A stretch of 64,000 bases of DNA from an uncultured Phascolarctobacterium sp. GTDB lineage: Bacteria; Bacillota; Negativicutes; Acidaminococcales; Acidaminococcaceae. The notes under the pieces were generated by a model that worked only from the letters and a program-made list of their open reading frames with translations, was not told the DNA's origin and made no database searches. This document shows positions 35,970 to 45,199 of this stretch, one piece after another. Position numbers and translations under genes: made by a program. How positions within the stretch are numbered: position 1 is the stretch's first letter; every line of letters begins with the position of its first letter. The stretch covers positions 1 through 64,000 of the forward strand of contig NZ_CAADXO010000019.1 in NCBI RefSeq assembly GCF_900753045.1, given 5' to 3'.

Positions 35970-37257
35970 AAAACAGGGCTGGGGCAATATCTGCGAGCGT
36001 GTGGATACCTGTGCGCTGACAGGTGCAGGTGCCTTTTTCGCTGCTATTGACAAGAGTGAGGTTTTGATTAACGGACCGTTGTGGTGTTATTTTTATGCTC
36101 TGAGGCATCTGGAGAAGGCGCGCCCCGATATGTATACGCGCTTTTACGGCTCACAGCCTGATAATAACGCTGTTATTTACGGTTCTGAGGAATATGTAAC
36201 GCAGGAGCTGCAGCGCATGCTGGAGGATGGTCATAAGCCGTCGGTACTGCTTTTGGAAAGCAGCTGCTCGTTGAGCTTAATCGGTGATGACCTGGCAGGC
36301 ATGGCGCGCAAGCTGCAGCTGCCGTTCCCCGTGGTTACACTGGATAGCGGCGGTATGGTCGGCGGCTTTGCCGAAGGCTACGCCAAGGCTGCCAAGAAGC
36401 TGTTTGCGCAGCTGTTGCCGCAGACTGCGACAGCAAAGCCCTTGGCAGTAAATGTTTTGGGACAATCGGAATTTTATCTGCAGGGTGCTGCCGATACGCA
36501 GGAAATAAAAAGATTGCTGCAGCTGGCAGGCTATGAGGTGCTTTGCACTCCCGGCTGCGAATGCACGCTGGAGGAGCTGCAGCGCCTGCCGGAGGCTTCG
36601 CTGAACATTGTTACCAATGCGGAGCTGGGCTTGCCGCTGGCTGAATATCTGCAGAAGCAATACGGCACGCCGTATATTTTTGCCGGACTGCCCTACGGTG
36701 TGCAGGGTACGCTGCGTTGGCTGCAGCAGATTAATGAGCAGTTGCCTGCTCCTTCTATGGATAAGGTGAAGGCAGAAGCTCAGGCACAGGATAATTATCT
36801 GCTGAGCCGTAATAATGAAGCGATTGCGCTTTGGGGCAGCATGTGGTTTGACAATGTGCTCGTCAGTGCACCTGCTACACAGGCGCTGTGCCTCGCACAG
36901 ACGCTGCGCACGGAATGGACTGACATCGGCAGGCTGACGGTTATCTGCCAGCAGCCGCTTAAAGACGCGCCTGCCTGCGATACTGCAGAGGCAATTTACA
37001 CTGTAGGCGTGGATGATGCGGCCATCAGCGAATATTTTAAAAGCTGTGACAACGTATTGCTGCTGAGCAGCAGCAGCGAAAGCTCGGTCCTTTACCGCAG
37101 AGAGCAGTGCAGCTTTGATGCCTGCAATATCTGCTATCCTACGAATGATGAGGTGTTTATTACCAAACAGCCGATGGTAGGCCTGCGCGGCAGTGCCTAC
37201 ATGCTGGAGCGCCTGTGGAATTGCTTTATCCGCCGGCAAAAGCGCAAGATAGAGTAG
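35962..37257 (+). CDS. nitrogenase component 1-like protein, NifK-like subunit
   Basis: ATG 35962 overlaps the previous gene by 8 bp. The 431-residue protein has the component 1 pattern CALTGAG, INGPLWCYFYA and ESSCSLSLIGDDLAG. Cys17, Cys42 and Cys102 are 25 and 60 apart, nearly the spacing of NifK P-cluster ligands Cys70, Cys95 and Cys153 (25 and 58). With the NifD-like subunit it would supply six cysteines for a P-cluster-like or 4Fe-4S centre at the interface. This differs from the homodimeric CfbD (one component 1-type subunit) and from BchNB, where an Asp replaces one Cys. Confidence 0.83.
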   Translation: MSEKQGWGNICERVDTCALTGAGAFFAAIDKSEVLINGPLWCYFYALRHLEKARPDMYTRFYGSQPDNNAVIYGSEEYVTQELQRMLEDGHKPSVLLLESSCSLSLIGDDLAGMARKLQLPFPVVTLDSGGMVGGFAEGYAKAAKKLFAQLLPQTATAKPLAVNVLGQSEFYLQGAADTQEIKRLLQLAGYEVLCTPGCECTLEELQRLPEASLNIVTNAELGLPLAEYLQKQYGTPYIFAGLPYGVQGTLRWLQQINEQLPAPSMDKVKAEAQAQDNYLLSRNNEAIALWGSMWFDNVLVSAPATQALCLAQTLRTEWTDIGRLTVICQQPLKDAPACDTAEAIYTVGVDDAAISEYFKSCDNVLLLSSSSESSVLYRREQCSFDACNICYPTNDEVFITKQPMVGLRGSAYMLERLWNCFIRRQKRKIE

Positions 37258-37264
37258 GTGGTCT

Positions 37265-38236
37265 ATGAAAAAGCTATTAATGATTATCAGTCTGCTGCTT
37301 TTGATTTTTACTGCCGGATGCAGTAAGCAGCAGGCTGCAGATGTTCATGCTCCGCCAGCGGCGGATGTGGCCTACAGCGTTACGGATGATGCCGGACGGA
37401 CGCTGCATTTTGAGCATAAGCCACAGCGGATTGTTTCGCTTACCTATGGTACGGATGAAATTCTTACCGATTTGGTTGATATCAAACGCATTATGGCCTA
37501 CAGCCGTTGGGCAGGCGACAGCGAAATCAGCTTCATTACCAAGGAGCAGGCCTATACTGTGGGACGCAAGGTGCCGGAAAATACGGAAGCTGTTTACGCC
37601 CTGCAGCCTGACCTCGTTGTTGTTTCGACTGCTACCTCAAGTGATTTGGTGCGCAGTCTGGAGGGCTTGGGCGTGCCTGTATATATAGCGCGCAGTCCGC
37701 ATAATTACAAGGAGATGTGCGCAAAAATCCGCGGCATAGCTGCAGCGGTGGGCGAAAAGCAGCAGGGGGAGCTGATGGTGCAGAAGATGGACACGCACCT
37801 GCAGCAGCTGCAAAAACGCTTGCGCCAGATTCCGTCAAGCGAAAGGCGCGTAGCGGTGGCCTTTAATTTTACCTCTGCCATGGGGCGGAAGGGTGATTTG
37901 CTCGACAGCATGCTGACGATGGCGCATGTAATCAACGGTGCGGCCATTGTTGCTGATGAAAACAAGAGCGAGCATGGTATGCCTGCTATCAGCAAGGAAC
38001 AGGTGGTGCGCATTAATCCGGATATTTTTATGCTGCCTACCTGGAATTATAACAATAAACAGGATGTGCAGGGTTATGCTTATGCCGTAATGAATGACCC
38101 TGCTTATCGCAATGTCAAGGCTGTACGCAACAAGCAGATTAAGTTTGTTTCGGACAAATACCGCTATGTTGCCAGCCAGCATATTGTCGATGCTATTGAA
38201 AACATTGCGCATGCTGTATATCCGGAAATTTTTTGA
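37265..38236 (+). CDS. BtuF/FecB-type substrate-binding lipoprotein 1
   Basis: The 323-residue protein has a lipoprotein signal with lipobox TAGC (Cys19) and a periplasmic-binding domain of the cobalamin/heme/Fe-siderophore class: DDAGRTLHFEHKPQRIVSL at the start of the mature part, LQPDLVVVS, and VRINPDIFMLPTWNY in the second lobe. It captures a large chelate in the periplasm for the FecCD permease encoded next (16 bp gap). It is co-transcribed with the nitrogenase-like genes, linking uptake to reduction. Confidence 0.88.
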   Translation: MKKLLMIISLLLLIFTAGCSKQQAADVHAPPAADVAYSVTDDAGRTLHFEHKPQRIVSLTYGTDEILTDLVDIKRIMAYSRWAGDSEISFITKEQAYTVGRKVPENTEAVYALQPDLVVVSTATSSDLVRSLEGLGVPVYIARSPHNYKEMCAKIRGIAAAVGEKQQGELMVQKMDTHLQQLQKRLRQIPSSERRVAVAFNFTSAMGRKGDLLDSMLTMAHVINGAAIVADENKSEHGMPAISKEQVVRINPDIFMLPTWNYNNKQDVQGYAYAVMNDPAYRNVKAVRNKQIKFVSDKYRYVASQHIVDAIENIAHAVYPEIF

Positions 38237-38252
38237 GGAAGTGTGTTTGTAG

Positions 38253-39290
38253 ATGATTATTAAACGTGAACGGAGTCCTTTGGCTATTATTCTTTTAGCA
38301 GTTCTCTTAGTTGCGATTGCCTGTGTATCTCTGACCTTCGGTCAGATAGATGTGCCTGTGGGCAAGGCGTTGGCGGTTATCGGCGCTCAGCTGAATCTGC
38401 CAGGCTTTACCGAGGCTGATTACACAAGAGAGCAGTTTGCCGTTATCTGGTATATCCGTCTGCCGCGTATGCTTGTAGGTGTGCTTGTAGGTGCAGCGCT
38501 GGGTATTTCCGGCGCTGTAATGCAGGGCATCTTCAGCAACCCGTTGGCTGATCCCGGTCTTATCGGTATCTCCTCCGGTGCTGCTACCGGTGCCGTGCTC
38601 TCTATTGCTTTAGGTGCAGCCTCCGGCAGCATGTTTGCTATGCCGGCTTTCGCTTTTTGCGGAAGTATCTGTGCTGTGTGCCTGACAGTATTTTTGGCGA
38701 TGCGCAACGGTAAAATACCTGTTATGACATTGCTTTTGGCAGGCGTTGCCGTAGGTATGCTTTTGGGTGCCATTACTTCCGGCCTGCTCACCTTTATGAA
38801 CGAGCAGAAGCTGCAGCAATATCTGTTCTGGATGGTCGGTGGTCTTGATTATCGTCGTTGGGAGCATGTATATCTGGCAGTGGGACCTGTACTGTGCGGC
38901 ATTATTATTATGTGCCTGCTGGCACGTCACCTGAACATTCTGGTGCTGGGCGAAACAGAAGCTAAAGCTGTTGGTATGCCTGTTACAGCTTTTCGTATGG
39001 GTTTGCTTTTCGTAGCAGCCATGACTACTGCTACCTCCGTTTGCGTCAGCGGCAACATTGGCTTTGTCGGCCTTGTTATTCCGCATATGATGCGTATGCT
39101 TATCGGTCCTGACCATCGCGTGCTTTTGCCTGCCAGTGCACTTGGCGGCGCAGCCTTTTTGGTATTCTGCGATTCGCTGGGGCGTATTATTATGCCGCCG
39201 GCAGAGGTACGTGTAGGTATTATGACAGCATTCTTAGGTACGCCGTACTTCCTGTATCTGCTACGCAGAATGCAAAAACAGTTCTTCTAA
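38253..39290 (+). CDS. FecCD/BtuC-type ABC permease
   Basis: The 345-residue protein has about ten membrane helices and the family motifs RLPRMLVGVLVGAALGISG, MQGIFSNPLADPGLIGIS, GNIGFVGLVIPHMMR and the C-terminal FLGTPYFLYLLRR. It would form the homodimeric channel of a BtuCD/FhuB-like importer for cobalamin, heme or siderophore-like ligands. It is the only inner-membrane permease in the locus, and no matching ATPase gene is present anywhere in this window. Confidence 0.93.
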   Translation: MIIKRERSPLAIILLAVLLVAIACVSLTFGQIDVPVGKALAVIGAQLNLPGFTEADYTREQFAVIWYIRLPRMLVGVLVGAALGISGAVMQGIFSNPLADPGLIGISSGAATGAVLSIALGAASGSMFAMPAFAFCGSICAVCLTVFLAMRNGKIPVMTLLLAGVAVGMLLGAITSGLLTFMNEQKLQQYLFWMVGGLDYRRWEHVYLAVGPVLCGIIIMCLLARHLNILVLGETEAKAVGMPVTAFRMGLLFVAAMTTATSVCVSGNIGFVGLVIPHMMRMLIGPDHRVLLPASALGGAAFLVFCDSLGRIIMPPAEVRVGIMTAFLGTPYFLYLLRRMQKQFF

Positions 39291-39305
39291 GAAGAGGTAG
39301 AAATT

Positions 39306-42300
39306 ATGAAGGTTATTTTCTTGACGAATGTTATCCGCCGCATGGGTATGATGCAGCAGACTATGGAAAAGCTGCAGCAGGAGGGCAAGCTGGATAATGC
39401 CTGCGCCTGCCGTTGGATTACCGATGCGACGGTTTGGGAGGATAAATGGCAGAAGGAGCTTGCCGGCTCCAAGCTGGTCATTATGAAATGGATGGGTACA
39501 GGCCTGGATACACCGTTTCTGCAGCGCTGCGTCAGCCTGCTGAAGCAGCTGCGCCTGCCCTTTTATATTGATGCTGCCGGCAGCAAGGAGGGCGAGCTGG
39601 CGCAGGGACTGACACCCGAGCAACTTGCTGTTATCAAAAAATATTGCATGTTCGGCGGTGAAATCAACTATAGCAATCTGTGGTTATATCTGCAGCAGCT
39701 GCTGCAGGGTGAAACAATTACAGTCGATGAGCCTAACCCTATTCACTGGTGCGGTATTTATCACCCGCGGGCGAAAAAGGTTTATACCGATTTGGCGGAA
39801 TATCAGCGTGACTTCTGTGTCTGCGGCCGTCCGACAGCCGGTATTCTTTTTTACCGCGACGAATGGGTGTGGGGAGATTTAACCTACCAGACTGCGATGA
39901 TAGAGGAGCTGGAAGCACAGGGCGTGAACGCTGTCTGCGTTTTCAGCAACGGTATGCCGCTTGAAGAAATGGGCATGCCCAGTCTGACGCAAGTTTTTAA
40001 CAGCTTCTTCTGCACAGCGGACGGTGTGCCTGCAATCGATGTGCTGCTGAACGTGATGAAGTTTTCTATGACTACCGGCGGTTCGATAAACCTTGATTAT
40101 CTGAAAAAGTTTAACGTACCTGTTTTAGCTGCCTATACGACGATTGCACCCTTTGAGGAATGGAAGAACAGCTTCGAAGGCATGAACGCGATGGAGGTTT
40201 CTATCAGCGTTTCCCTGCCGGAGTTTGATGGTATTATCCATGGTGTGCCTATAGCACATAAAAAAATTCTGGAAAACGGTGATGTGCGCTATCTGCCGAA
40301 TGCGGAGCGTGTAAAGCGCATGGCTTCCAAGGCAAAGAAGTGGGCGATGCTGCGCCATAAGGCCAACAGTGAGAAGAAAATCGCAATTATTTTCCATAAC
40401 TATCCGCCGCGTAATTCCAACATCGGCAGTGCCATAGGCTTAGATACAATCGAAAGCATCCGCCGTGTGCTGGCTGCTATGCGCGAGCGTGGCTATAAGG
40501 TTGATTGGATTCCGGAGGATACGAAGGAATTTATCAAGCTGCTGACTGCTAATGCTACCAATGACCGCAGCATGCTGACGGAAAAGCAGATTGATGCTGC
40601 CAACAAGCTGATGGGAGCGGAATATAAAGAGTTCTTTGCGCTGATGGATAAAAAGGTGCAGGAGCAGCTGGTGAAGGATTGGGGCGAAGCGCCCGGTTCT
40701 GTTATGGAATATGACGGCGATATCCTGGTACCGGGAACGATGAATGGTAACGTTTTCGTAACGGTACAGCCGCCGCGTGGCTTTGGCGAGGACCCGGAAA
40801 AAATTTACCACGATCCTTACGTTGCACCGACGCATCAATATCTGGCCTTCTACCGCTGGGTGCGCGATGTGTGGCAGGCAGACGCTGTTGCTCATATCGG
40901 CACGCATGGCAGTCTGGAGTGGCTGCCGGGCAAGAACGCCGGCCTGGACTGCAGCTGTTACCCGGATTTGTCACTGGGAGATTTGCCGAATATTTATCCC
41001 TATAACATTACCATTACGGGCGAGGGCATTCAGGCGAAGCGCCGCGGCGCTGCCTGCCTGATTGAGCATTTGCCGGCACCGCAGACGCAGGCCGGAGTGT
41101 ATGACGAGCTGGAGGAGCTGGAAAAGCTCATGGACGAATACGTACACTTCAGCAGCACGCAACCTGATAATCTGCCGCGCTTGCAGGAGCTGGTTCTCGA
41201 AAAAGTTGCCGAGGCCAATCTGCAGGATGAGGTTGTGTATGATGAAGAGAAGCCCTTCGACGAATACGTGATGAATTTGCATAATTATATTACGGATTTG
41301 AAGAATATGGAGGTACACACAGGCCTGCATATTATGGGGCAGCCGCCGGAAGGACAGCAACTGGAGGATTATCTGTGGCTGCTGCTGCGTCTGGATAACG
41401 GCAACATTCCCAGCCTGACACAGGCCATTGCAGCGTTATATGGCTTTGATTATTATTATCTGCTGGAAAACAGCAGCCTGATATATGAACCGCTGAATAT
41501 TACCTACGGTATGTTAATCGACCGCATCGCTGACCAGTGTCGCGAGCTGATTCGCTGCCTGCAGCAGCGTGACTTTGTGAAGGAAGCTGTTGCCGACGCT
41601 TTGCAGCTGCCTTGGGTACAGCAGGCACCGGCGGAAAGCAGAGAAAAGCTGGAGCTGGTCTGCAACTATATTGTAGATACACTTTACCCCAATCTGCTTT
41701 TGACGAAGCAGGAGATTACCAATATGCTGCGTGGCTTTGAGGGCGAATATATCGAGCCTGGCCCGAGCGGTGCACCCTCTAGCGGCGGTGCTGATTTGCT
41801 GCCGACAGGCCGCAACTTCTACGGCGTAGACCCGCGTTGTCTGCCGACACCGGCGGCTTGGGAGATTGGCCAAACGCTGGGCGACCAGGTTGTAGAACGC
41901 TTCATTGCGGAGGAAGGTCATTATCCGGAAAATATCGGTATGGTTTTCTGGTCCGGCGCGAATATGCGCAGCCACGGACAGTGCATTGCCGAGTTCCTCT
42001 ATCTCATGGGCATTCGTCCCAAGTACCAGAGCGGCAGCCTGCGTATCAACGGCTTGGAGGTTATCCCGCTAATGGAGCTCAAACGTCCGCGTATTGACGT
42101 TACGGCGCGTATAAGCGGCCTTTTCCGCGACACCATGCCTTCGGTAATGCAGGTGATGGATAAAGCGGTGCTGTTGGCAGCGGAGCAGGATGAGCCTGAG
42201 GATTTAAACTTTGTGCGTAAGCATATTCAGGAGGACAGCAAGGAGCTGGAGCAGCAGGAGGGCATGGAGCACGCTGCTGCATGGCGTCAGGCAGCTTTTC

Positions 42301-43025
42301 GTGTCTTTGGCGATGCGCAGGGAACCTATGGCGCAGGTGTTGCGGCGCTGCTGGAAAGCAAGAATTGGGAAACCATTGACGATATTGCCGATGTTTATGT
42401 ACGTTGGGGCGGTCATGCCTACGGCGGCAAAACCAAAGGTAAATTCCTGCCGCAGCAGTTCCGCAAGCGTATGGGCAGTTTGGATATCACGATTAAAAAC
42501 GAGGATAACCACGAAACCAATATGCTCAGCAGCGATGACTACAACGCCTACCATGGCGGCATGATTGCCGCAGTACGTTCGATTAAGGGCAGTGCGCCGC
42601 GTTCTTACTGCGGCGACAGTACCGACAGGACGCGAGTAACGATGCACAGCGTGCAGGAGGAGGCTAAGCGCCTGTTCCGCAGTGAGGCCATCAATCCCAA
42701 GTTTATCAAGGGCATGATGCAGCATGGTTACAAGGGCGCTGCCGATATGGCCAACATGATTGCGCACAGCTTCCAATGGGATGCGACGAGCGCTGTTATG
42801 GAGGACTGGATGTACGAAAAATATGCCGAGAAATATACCTTTGACCCGGTAGTACAGGAATGGCTGCGCGATGTTAATCCCTGGGCGCTGCAGCGCATGA
42901 CGGAAATTCTGCTTGAAGCAGAGCAACGCGGATTGTGGCAGGCTAAGCCGGAAACCAAGGATGAGCTGCAGAAGCTCTATCTGGATATGGAAGGTGAGCT
43001 GGAGGACAGAGCAGATGAGCATTAA
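39306..43025 (+). CDS. CobN/HmuS-type chelatase large subunit, paralog 1
   Basis: The 1239-residue length and motifs match CobN (cobaltochelatase) and the BchH/ChlH family: HNYPPRNSNIGSAIGLD near residue 360, VAHIGTHGSLEWLPGK with conserved His/Glu near 530, AKRRGAACLIEHL near 578, PTGRNFYGVDPR and VYVRWGGHAYGG. CobN inserts cobalt into hydrogenobyrinic acid diamide with CobST; HmuS of Bacteroidetes heme loci is a CobN relative thought to remove iron from heme. No AAA+ partner (CobS/T, ChlI/D) or other cobalamin genes are nearby, while TonB receptors are. That favours a salvage or dechelation role, by inference. It overlaps the radical SAM gene by 11 bp. Confidence 0.88.
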   Translation: MKVIFLTNVIRRMGMMQQTMEKLQQEGKLDNACACRWITDATVWEDKWQKELAGSKLVIMKWMGTGLDTPFLQRCVSLLKQLRLPFYIDAAGSKEGELAQGLTPEQLAVIKKYCMFGGEINYSNLWLYLQQLLQGETITVDEPNPIHWCGIYHPRAKKVYTDLAEYQRDFCVCGRPTAGILFYRDEWVWGDLTYQTAMIEELEAQGVNAVCVFSNGMPLEEMGMPSLTQVFNSFFCTADGVPAIDVLLNVMKFSMTTGGSINLDYLKKFNVPVLAAYTTIAPFEEWKNSFEGMNAMEVSISVSLPEFDGIIHGVPIAHKKILENGDVRYLPNAERVKRMASKAKKWAMLRHKANSEKKIAIIFHNYPPRNSNIGSAIGLDTIESIRRVLAAMRERGYKVDWIPEDTKEFIKLLTANATNDRSMLTEKQIDAANKLMGAEYKEFFALMDKKVQEQLVKDWGEAPGSVMEYDGDILVPGTMNGNVFVTVQPPRGFGEDPEKIYHDPYVAPTHQYLAFYRWVRDVWQADAVAHIGTHGSLEWLPGKNAGLDCSCYPDLSLGDLPNIYPYNITITGEGIQAKRRGAACLIEHLPAPQTQAGVYDELEELEKLMDEYVHFSSTQPDNLPRLQELVLEKVAEANLQDEVVYDEEKPFDEYVMNLHNYITDLKNMEVHTGLHIMGQPPEGQQLEDYLWLLLRLDNGNIPSLTQAIAALYGFDYYYLLENSSLIYEPLNITYGMLIDRIADQCRELIRCLQQRDFVKEAVADALQLPWVQQAPAESREKLELVCNYIVDTLYPNLLLTKQEITNMLRGFEGEYIEPGPSGAPSSGGADLLPTGRNFYGVDPRCLPTPAAWEIGQTLGDQVVERFIAEEGHYPENIGMVFWSGANMRSHGQCIAEFLYLMGIRPKYQSGSLRINGLEVIPLMELKRPRIDVTARISGLFRDTMPSVMQVMDKAVLLAAEQDEPEDLNFVRKHIQEDSKELEQQEGMEHAAAWRQAAFRVFGDAQGTYGAGVAALLESKNWETIDDIADVYVRWGGHAYGGKTKGKFLPQQFRKRMGSLDITIKNEDNHETNMLSSDDYNAYHGGMIAAVRSIKGSAPRSYCGDSTDRTRVTMHSVQEEAKRLFRSEAINPKFIKGMMQHGYKGAADMANMIAHSFQWDATSAVMEDWMYEKYAEKYTFDPVVQEWLRDVNPWALQRMTEILLEAEQRGLWQAKPETKDELQKLYLDMEGELEDRADEH

Positions 43026-44040
43026 AATGTTGGTGCTGAGCCTGACCGGCCAGTGTAACTTTGCCTGCCGTTACTGCTATGCTGCCGAGCATGACCGCAG
43101 TATGATGTCACCGGAAACAGCGTTGGCAGCAGTCAAGCTGGCGGCAGCCGACGGTGAACGCTTCGTGATTCAGTTCAGCGGTGGCGAGCCGCTGCTGAAC
43201 TTTGCCTGCCTGCAGGAAGTTGCAGACTATGTGCATAAGGAAAAACTGCCTGCCGTTCTGCAGCTGCAGACGAACGGTTCTCTGCTTACCGATAAGATTG
43301 CGAAGTATCTTTACAGAAGAAAGGTAGCTATCGGCGTAAGCCTTGATGGCAGGCCGGCGGTTAATGATAAGCTGAGGCTGAAAAAGAATGGCTATGGCGC
43401 AACCGGCGAAATCCTCAAGGGTATCGATGTTTTGCGCCGCAACAATATTGCCTGCGGCGTAACTTGCGTAGTGACATCAGAAAATGTAGATACGCTGGAA
43501 GGTATTGTGGATTTTGCCTACTTTTTGGGCAACATCCGCAAAATTGGCTTTGATATCCTGCGCGGACAGGGACGCGGACGCAATCTGCAGCCGCCGACGC
43601 CTGCAGCGATGCAGCAGGCTATGCAGCGCGTTTTTGCGCGCTGCGATGAGATGGCGAAGCTGACGGGTGTGCGCATAGCGATTGCGCAGCAGGAGCGGGC
43701 GCAGCTTTTGTGCAAGAATTGCAGCCTGACCTTCGGACATTGCTATGCTATGAACGGTGAAGCAGCCTTTGTGGATGCTAAGGGTGATATTTACGCCTGC
43801 TCCTCGCTGGTAGGCAATGCTGATTTTTACCTTGGCAATGTCTATAACGGTTTAGAGCCGGAGCTAGTAGAAAAAACTAAGCAGGTGATTGCCGAGTCAA
43901 TGGATTTTTGCCGCCAATGCGATGATTTTAAATTGTGCGGCGGCGGTTGCTTCGCGCGTTGGTATGGCTTCGAGGACAAGTCTGCCTATGGCGCGGAGTG
44001 CAGCATGAAGCGTGAAGCGATAAAACGCATACATAAGTAA
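43015..44040 (+). CDS. radical SAM protein with SPASM-type C-terminal cysteines
   Basis: ATG 43015 lies inside the chelatase gene end, with GGAGG about 9 bp upstream. The 341-residue protein has CNFACRYC (Cys14, 18, 21) for the SAM-binding 4Fe-4S cluster, FSGGEPLLN, and a Cys-rich C-terminus (CKNCSLTFGHC, YACSS, CRQC, LCGGGCF) of the SPASM type that binds auxiliary clusters. SPASM enzymes usually modify peptides or small molecules; anaerobic sulfatase maturases are close in layout. No peptide substrate gene was seen nearby. As the last gene of the nitrogenase-like operon it may alter the imported ligand or mature a partner protein. Confidence 0.88.
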   Translation: MSIKMLVLSLTGQCNFACRYCYAAEHDRSMMSPETALAAVKLAAADGERFVIQFSGGEPLLNFACLQEVADYVHKEKLPAVLQLQTNGSLLTDKIAKYLYRRKVAIGVSLDGRPAVNDKLRLKKNGYGATGEILKGIDVLRRNNIACGVTCVVTSENVDTLEGIVDFAYFLGNIRKIGFDILRGQGRGRNLQPPTPAAMQQAMQRVFARCDEMAKLTGVRIAIAQQERAQLLCKNCSLTFGHCYAMNGEAAFVDAKGDIYACSSLVGNADFYLGNVYNGLEPELVEKTKQVIAESMDFCRQCDDFKLCGGGCFARWYGFEDKSAYGAECSMKREAIKRIHK

Positions 44041-44042
44041 GA

Positions 44043-44097
44043 AAACGTCAGCGTCGGTACTTAACAAAGTATTCCGATTTGCTGACGTTTCTTCTTT
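44043..44097 (+). terminator. terminator of the nitrogenase-like/chelatase operon
   Basis: AAACGTCAGC (44043-44052) pairs with GCTGACGTTT (44081-44090), extended inside by TCGG/CCGA, followed by CTTCTTT. Confidence 0.7.
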
Positions 44098-44190
44098 GAT
44101 AAATAACATGTTTAATGCCGGTTTTAACATAGAATAAGGCATTTTTACTTGCTTTTTCACAGAATGAAGCATGCTTGGAGTATCTTTTCC

Positions 44191-44221
44191 TTGACTATAT
44201 TCTTAGTATATACAATACAAT
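44191..44221 (+). promoter_or_regulatory. MerR-type promoter 2 (amidohydrolase 1 - TonB receptor 1)
   Basis: TTGACT (44191-44196), exactly 19 bp, TACAAT (44216-44221). The left half-site ACTATA and the central TAGTATA are kept; the right half-site is weaker. Confidence 0.8.
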
Positions 44222-44259
44222 AAAAATAGCGATTGTTTAGAATTTTCGGAGGCAATGGA

Positions 44260-45030
44260 ATGAAAATTGCTTTATGTCATTTAGAGCTCAGCTGCGGTCC
44301 GCAGGAGCGCAACCTGCAGATATTGGAGCAGGCAGTGCGTATTGCTGCGGAGCAGGGAGCTGACTGGGTATTAACACCTGAGGCAGCAGTACAGGGATAT
44401 TATTTTTATTACATAAATAAAAATACTGTGGTAGCACCTCAACCGTCACTTGAGCTGGAGCCGTTGCGTAAATTGTGTCGTGAATACGGCATTACCCTCT
44501 TTTTAGGCTGCGGCGAATATGATGCTGCCTGTGATAAAAACTTTAACAGCTGTTTAGTTTTCGGACCGGATGGTGAAATCATCGGCCGCCACCGCAAGCT
44601 GTTTGGCGGTAAAATGGGAGCAGAAGCTTGGGCTGATAAAGGTGATTCCCTTACTGTGCTTCCTTGCAGCGGTCTGCAGACAGGAGTGTTGGTGTGCGCT
44701 GACCTGTGGTTCCCCGAATATTACGAAGGGACTAAGGCACAGGGAGCCGAAATTATTGTTGATGTTGCTGCCTGGCCACCGACGCAGGTGTGCGGCAACC
44801 CGCTTCCCGCTTGGCTGCATGCAGCTAAGGTAACTGATGTAACGGTGATTGTCTGCAACCAGACAGGTTCGCCTGAATGGATGGACATGAACGTGGGGCA
44901 GAGCGTGGTTATCGACCAAGGCGAGCTGAAGCTGGCCTACAGCGGTGAGCCTGCGGTCCTGCTTTTTGATTATGACGCAGATGCCAAGTGTGTGCAGTCA
45001 ATTGCCTATGATGTTCACTATATAAAGTAA
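44260..45030 (+). CDS. nitrilase-family carbon-nitrogen hydrolase 1
   Basis: ATG 44260 follows CGGAGG. The 256-residue protein has the Glu-Lys-Cys triad of the family: Glu41 in LTPEAAVQGYY, Lys113 in GRHRKLFGG, Cys146 in VLVCADLWFPE. Such enzymes hydrolyse amides, carbamoyl groups or nitriles in the cytoplasm. The gene is followed by a TonB receptor after 169 bp, and a close paralog (51518-52288) again sits beside a TonB receptor. A role in trimming amide groups of an imported ligand is possible but inferred. Confidence 0.87.
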   Translation: MKIALCHLELSCGPQERNLQILEQAVRIAAEQGADWVLTPEAAVQGYYFYYINKNTVVAPQPSLELEPLRKLCREYGITLFLGCGEYDAACDKNFNSCLVFGPDGEIIGRHRKLFGGKMGAEAWADKGDSLTVLPCSGLQTGVLVCADLWFPEYYEGTKAQGAEIIVDVAAWPPTQVCGNPLPAWLHAAKVTDVTVIVCNQTGSPEWMDMNVGQSVVIDQGELKLAYSGEPAVLLFDYDADAKCVQSIAYDVHYIK

Positions 45031-45199
45031 GTAAATAAATACTTATTGCGGTATAACACCCCTATTTTTGCCGTTGACGAGTGAATAATGAAAAGATAAA
45101 CTGATAGTTGAGAGAGAAAGCTAGTTTTGCCGTGCGTCTGTCTTAAAAGTATAGAGGCGGACGGTATGCTATAAATTATTTCAAAGGTGGGTTTGGAGT

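Noticed and set aside
33884..37257. True nitrogen-fixing nitrogenase (nifHDK)
   Set aside because: The NifD-like chain has no FeMo-cofactor cysteine, all chains are short, and no nifB, nifE or nifN is present.
33884..44040. Coenzyme F430 (cfb) biosynthesis operon
   Set aside because: Only the reductase-like part fits. There is no CfbA/CfbB/CfbE-type gene, the reductase partner is a heterodimer-like pair, and TonB receptors do not fit a methanogen.
45031..45199. Cobalamin riboswitch before TonB receptor 1
   Set aside because: I could not find a B12-box-like core or the needed long leader here or before the other receptors; the gaps are short and the MerR-type promoters explain the control.
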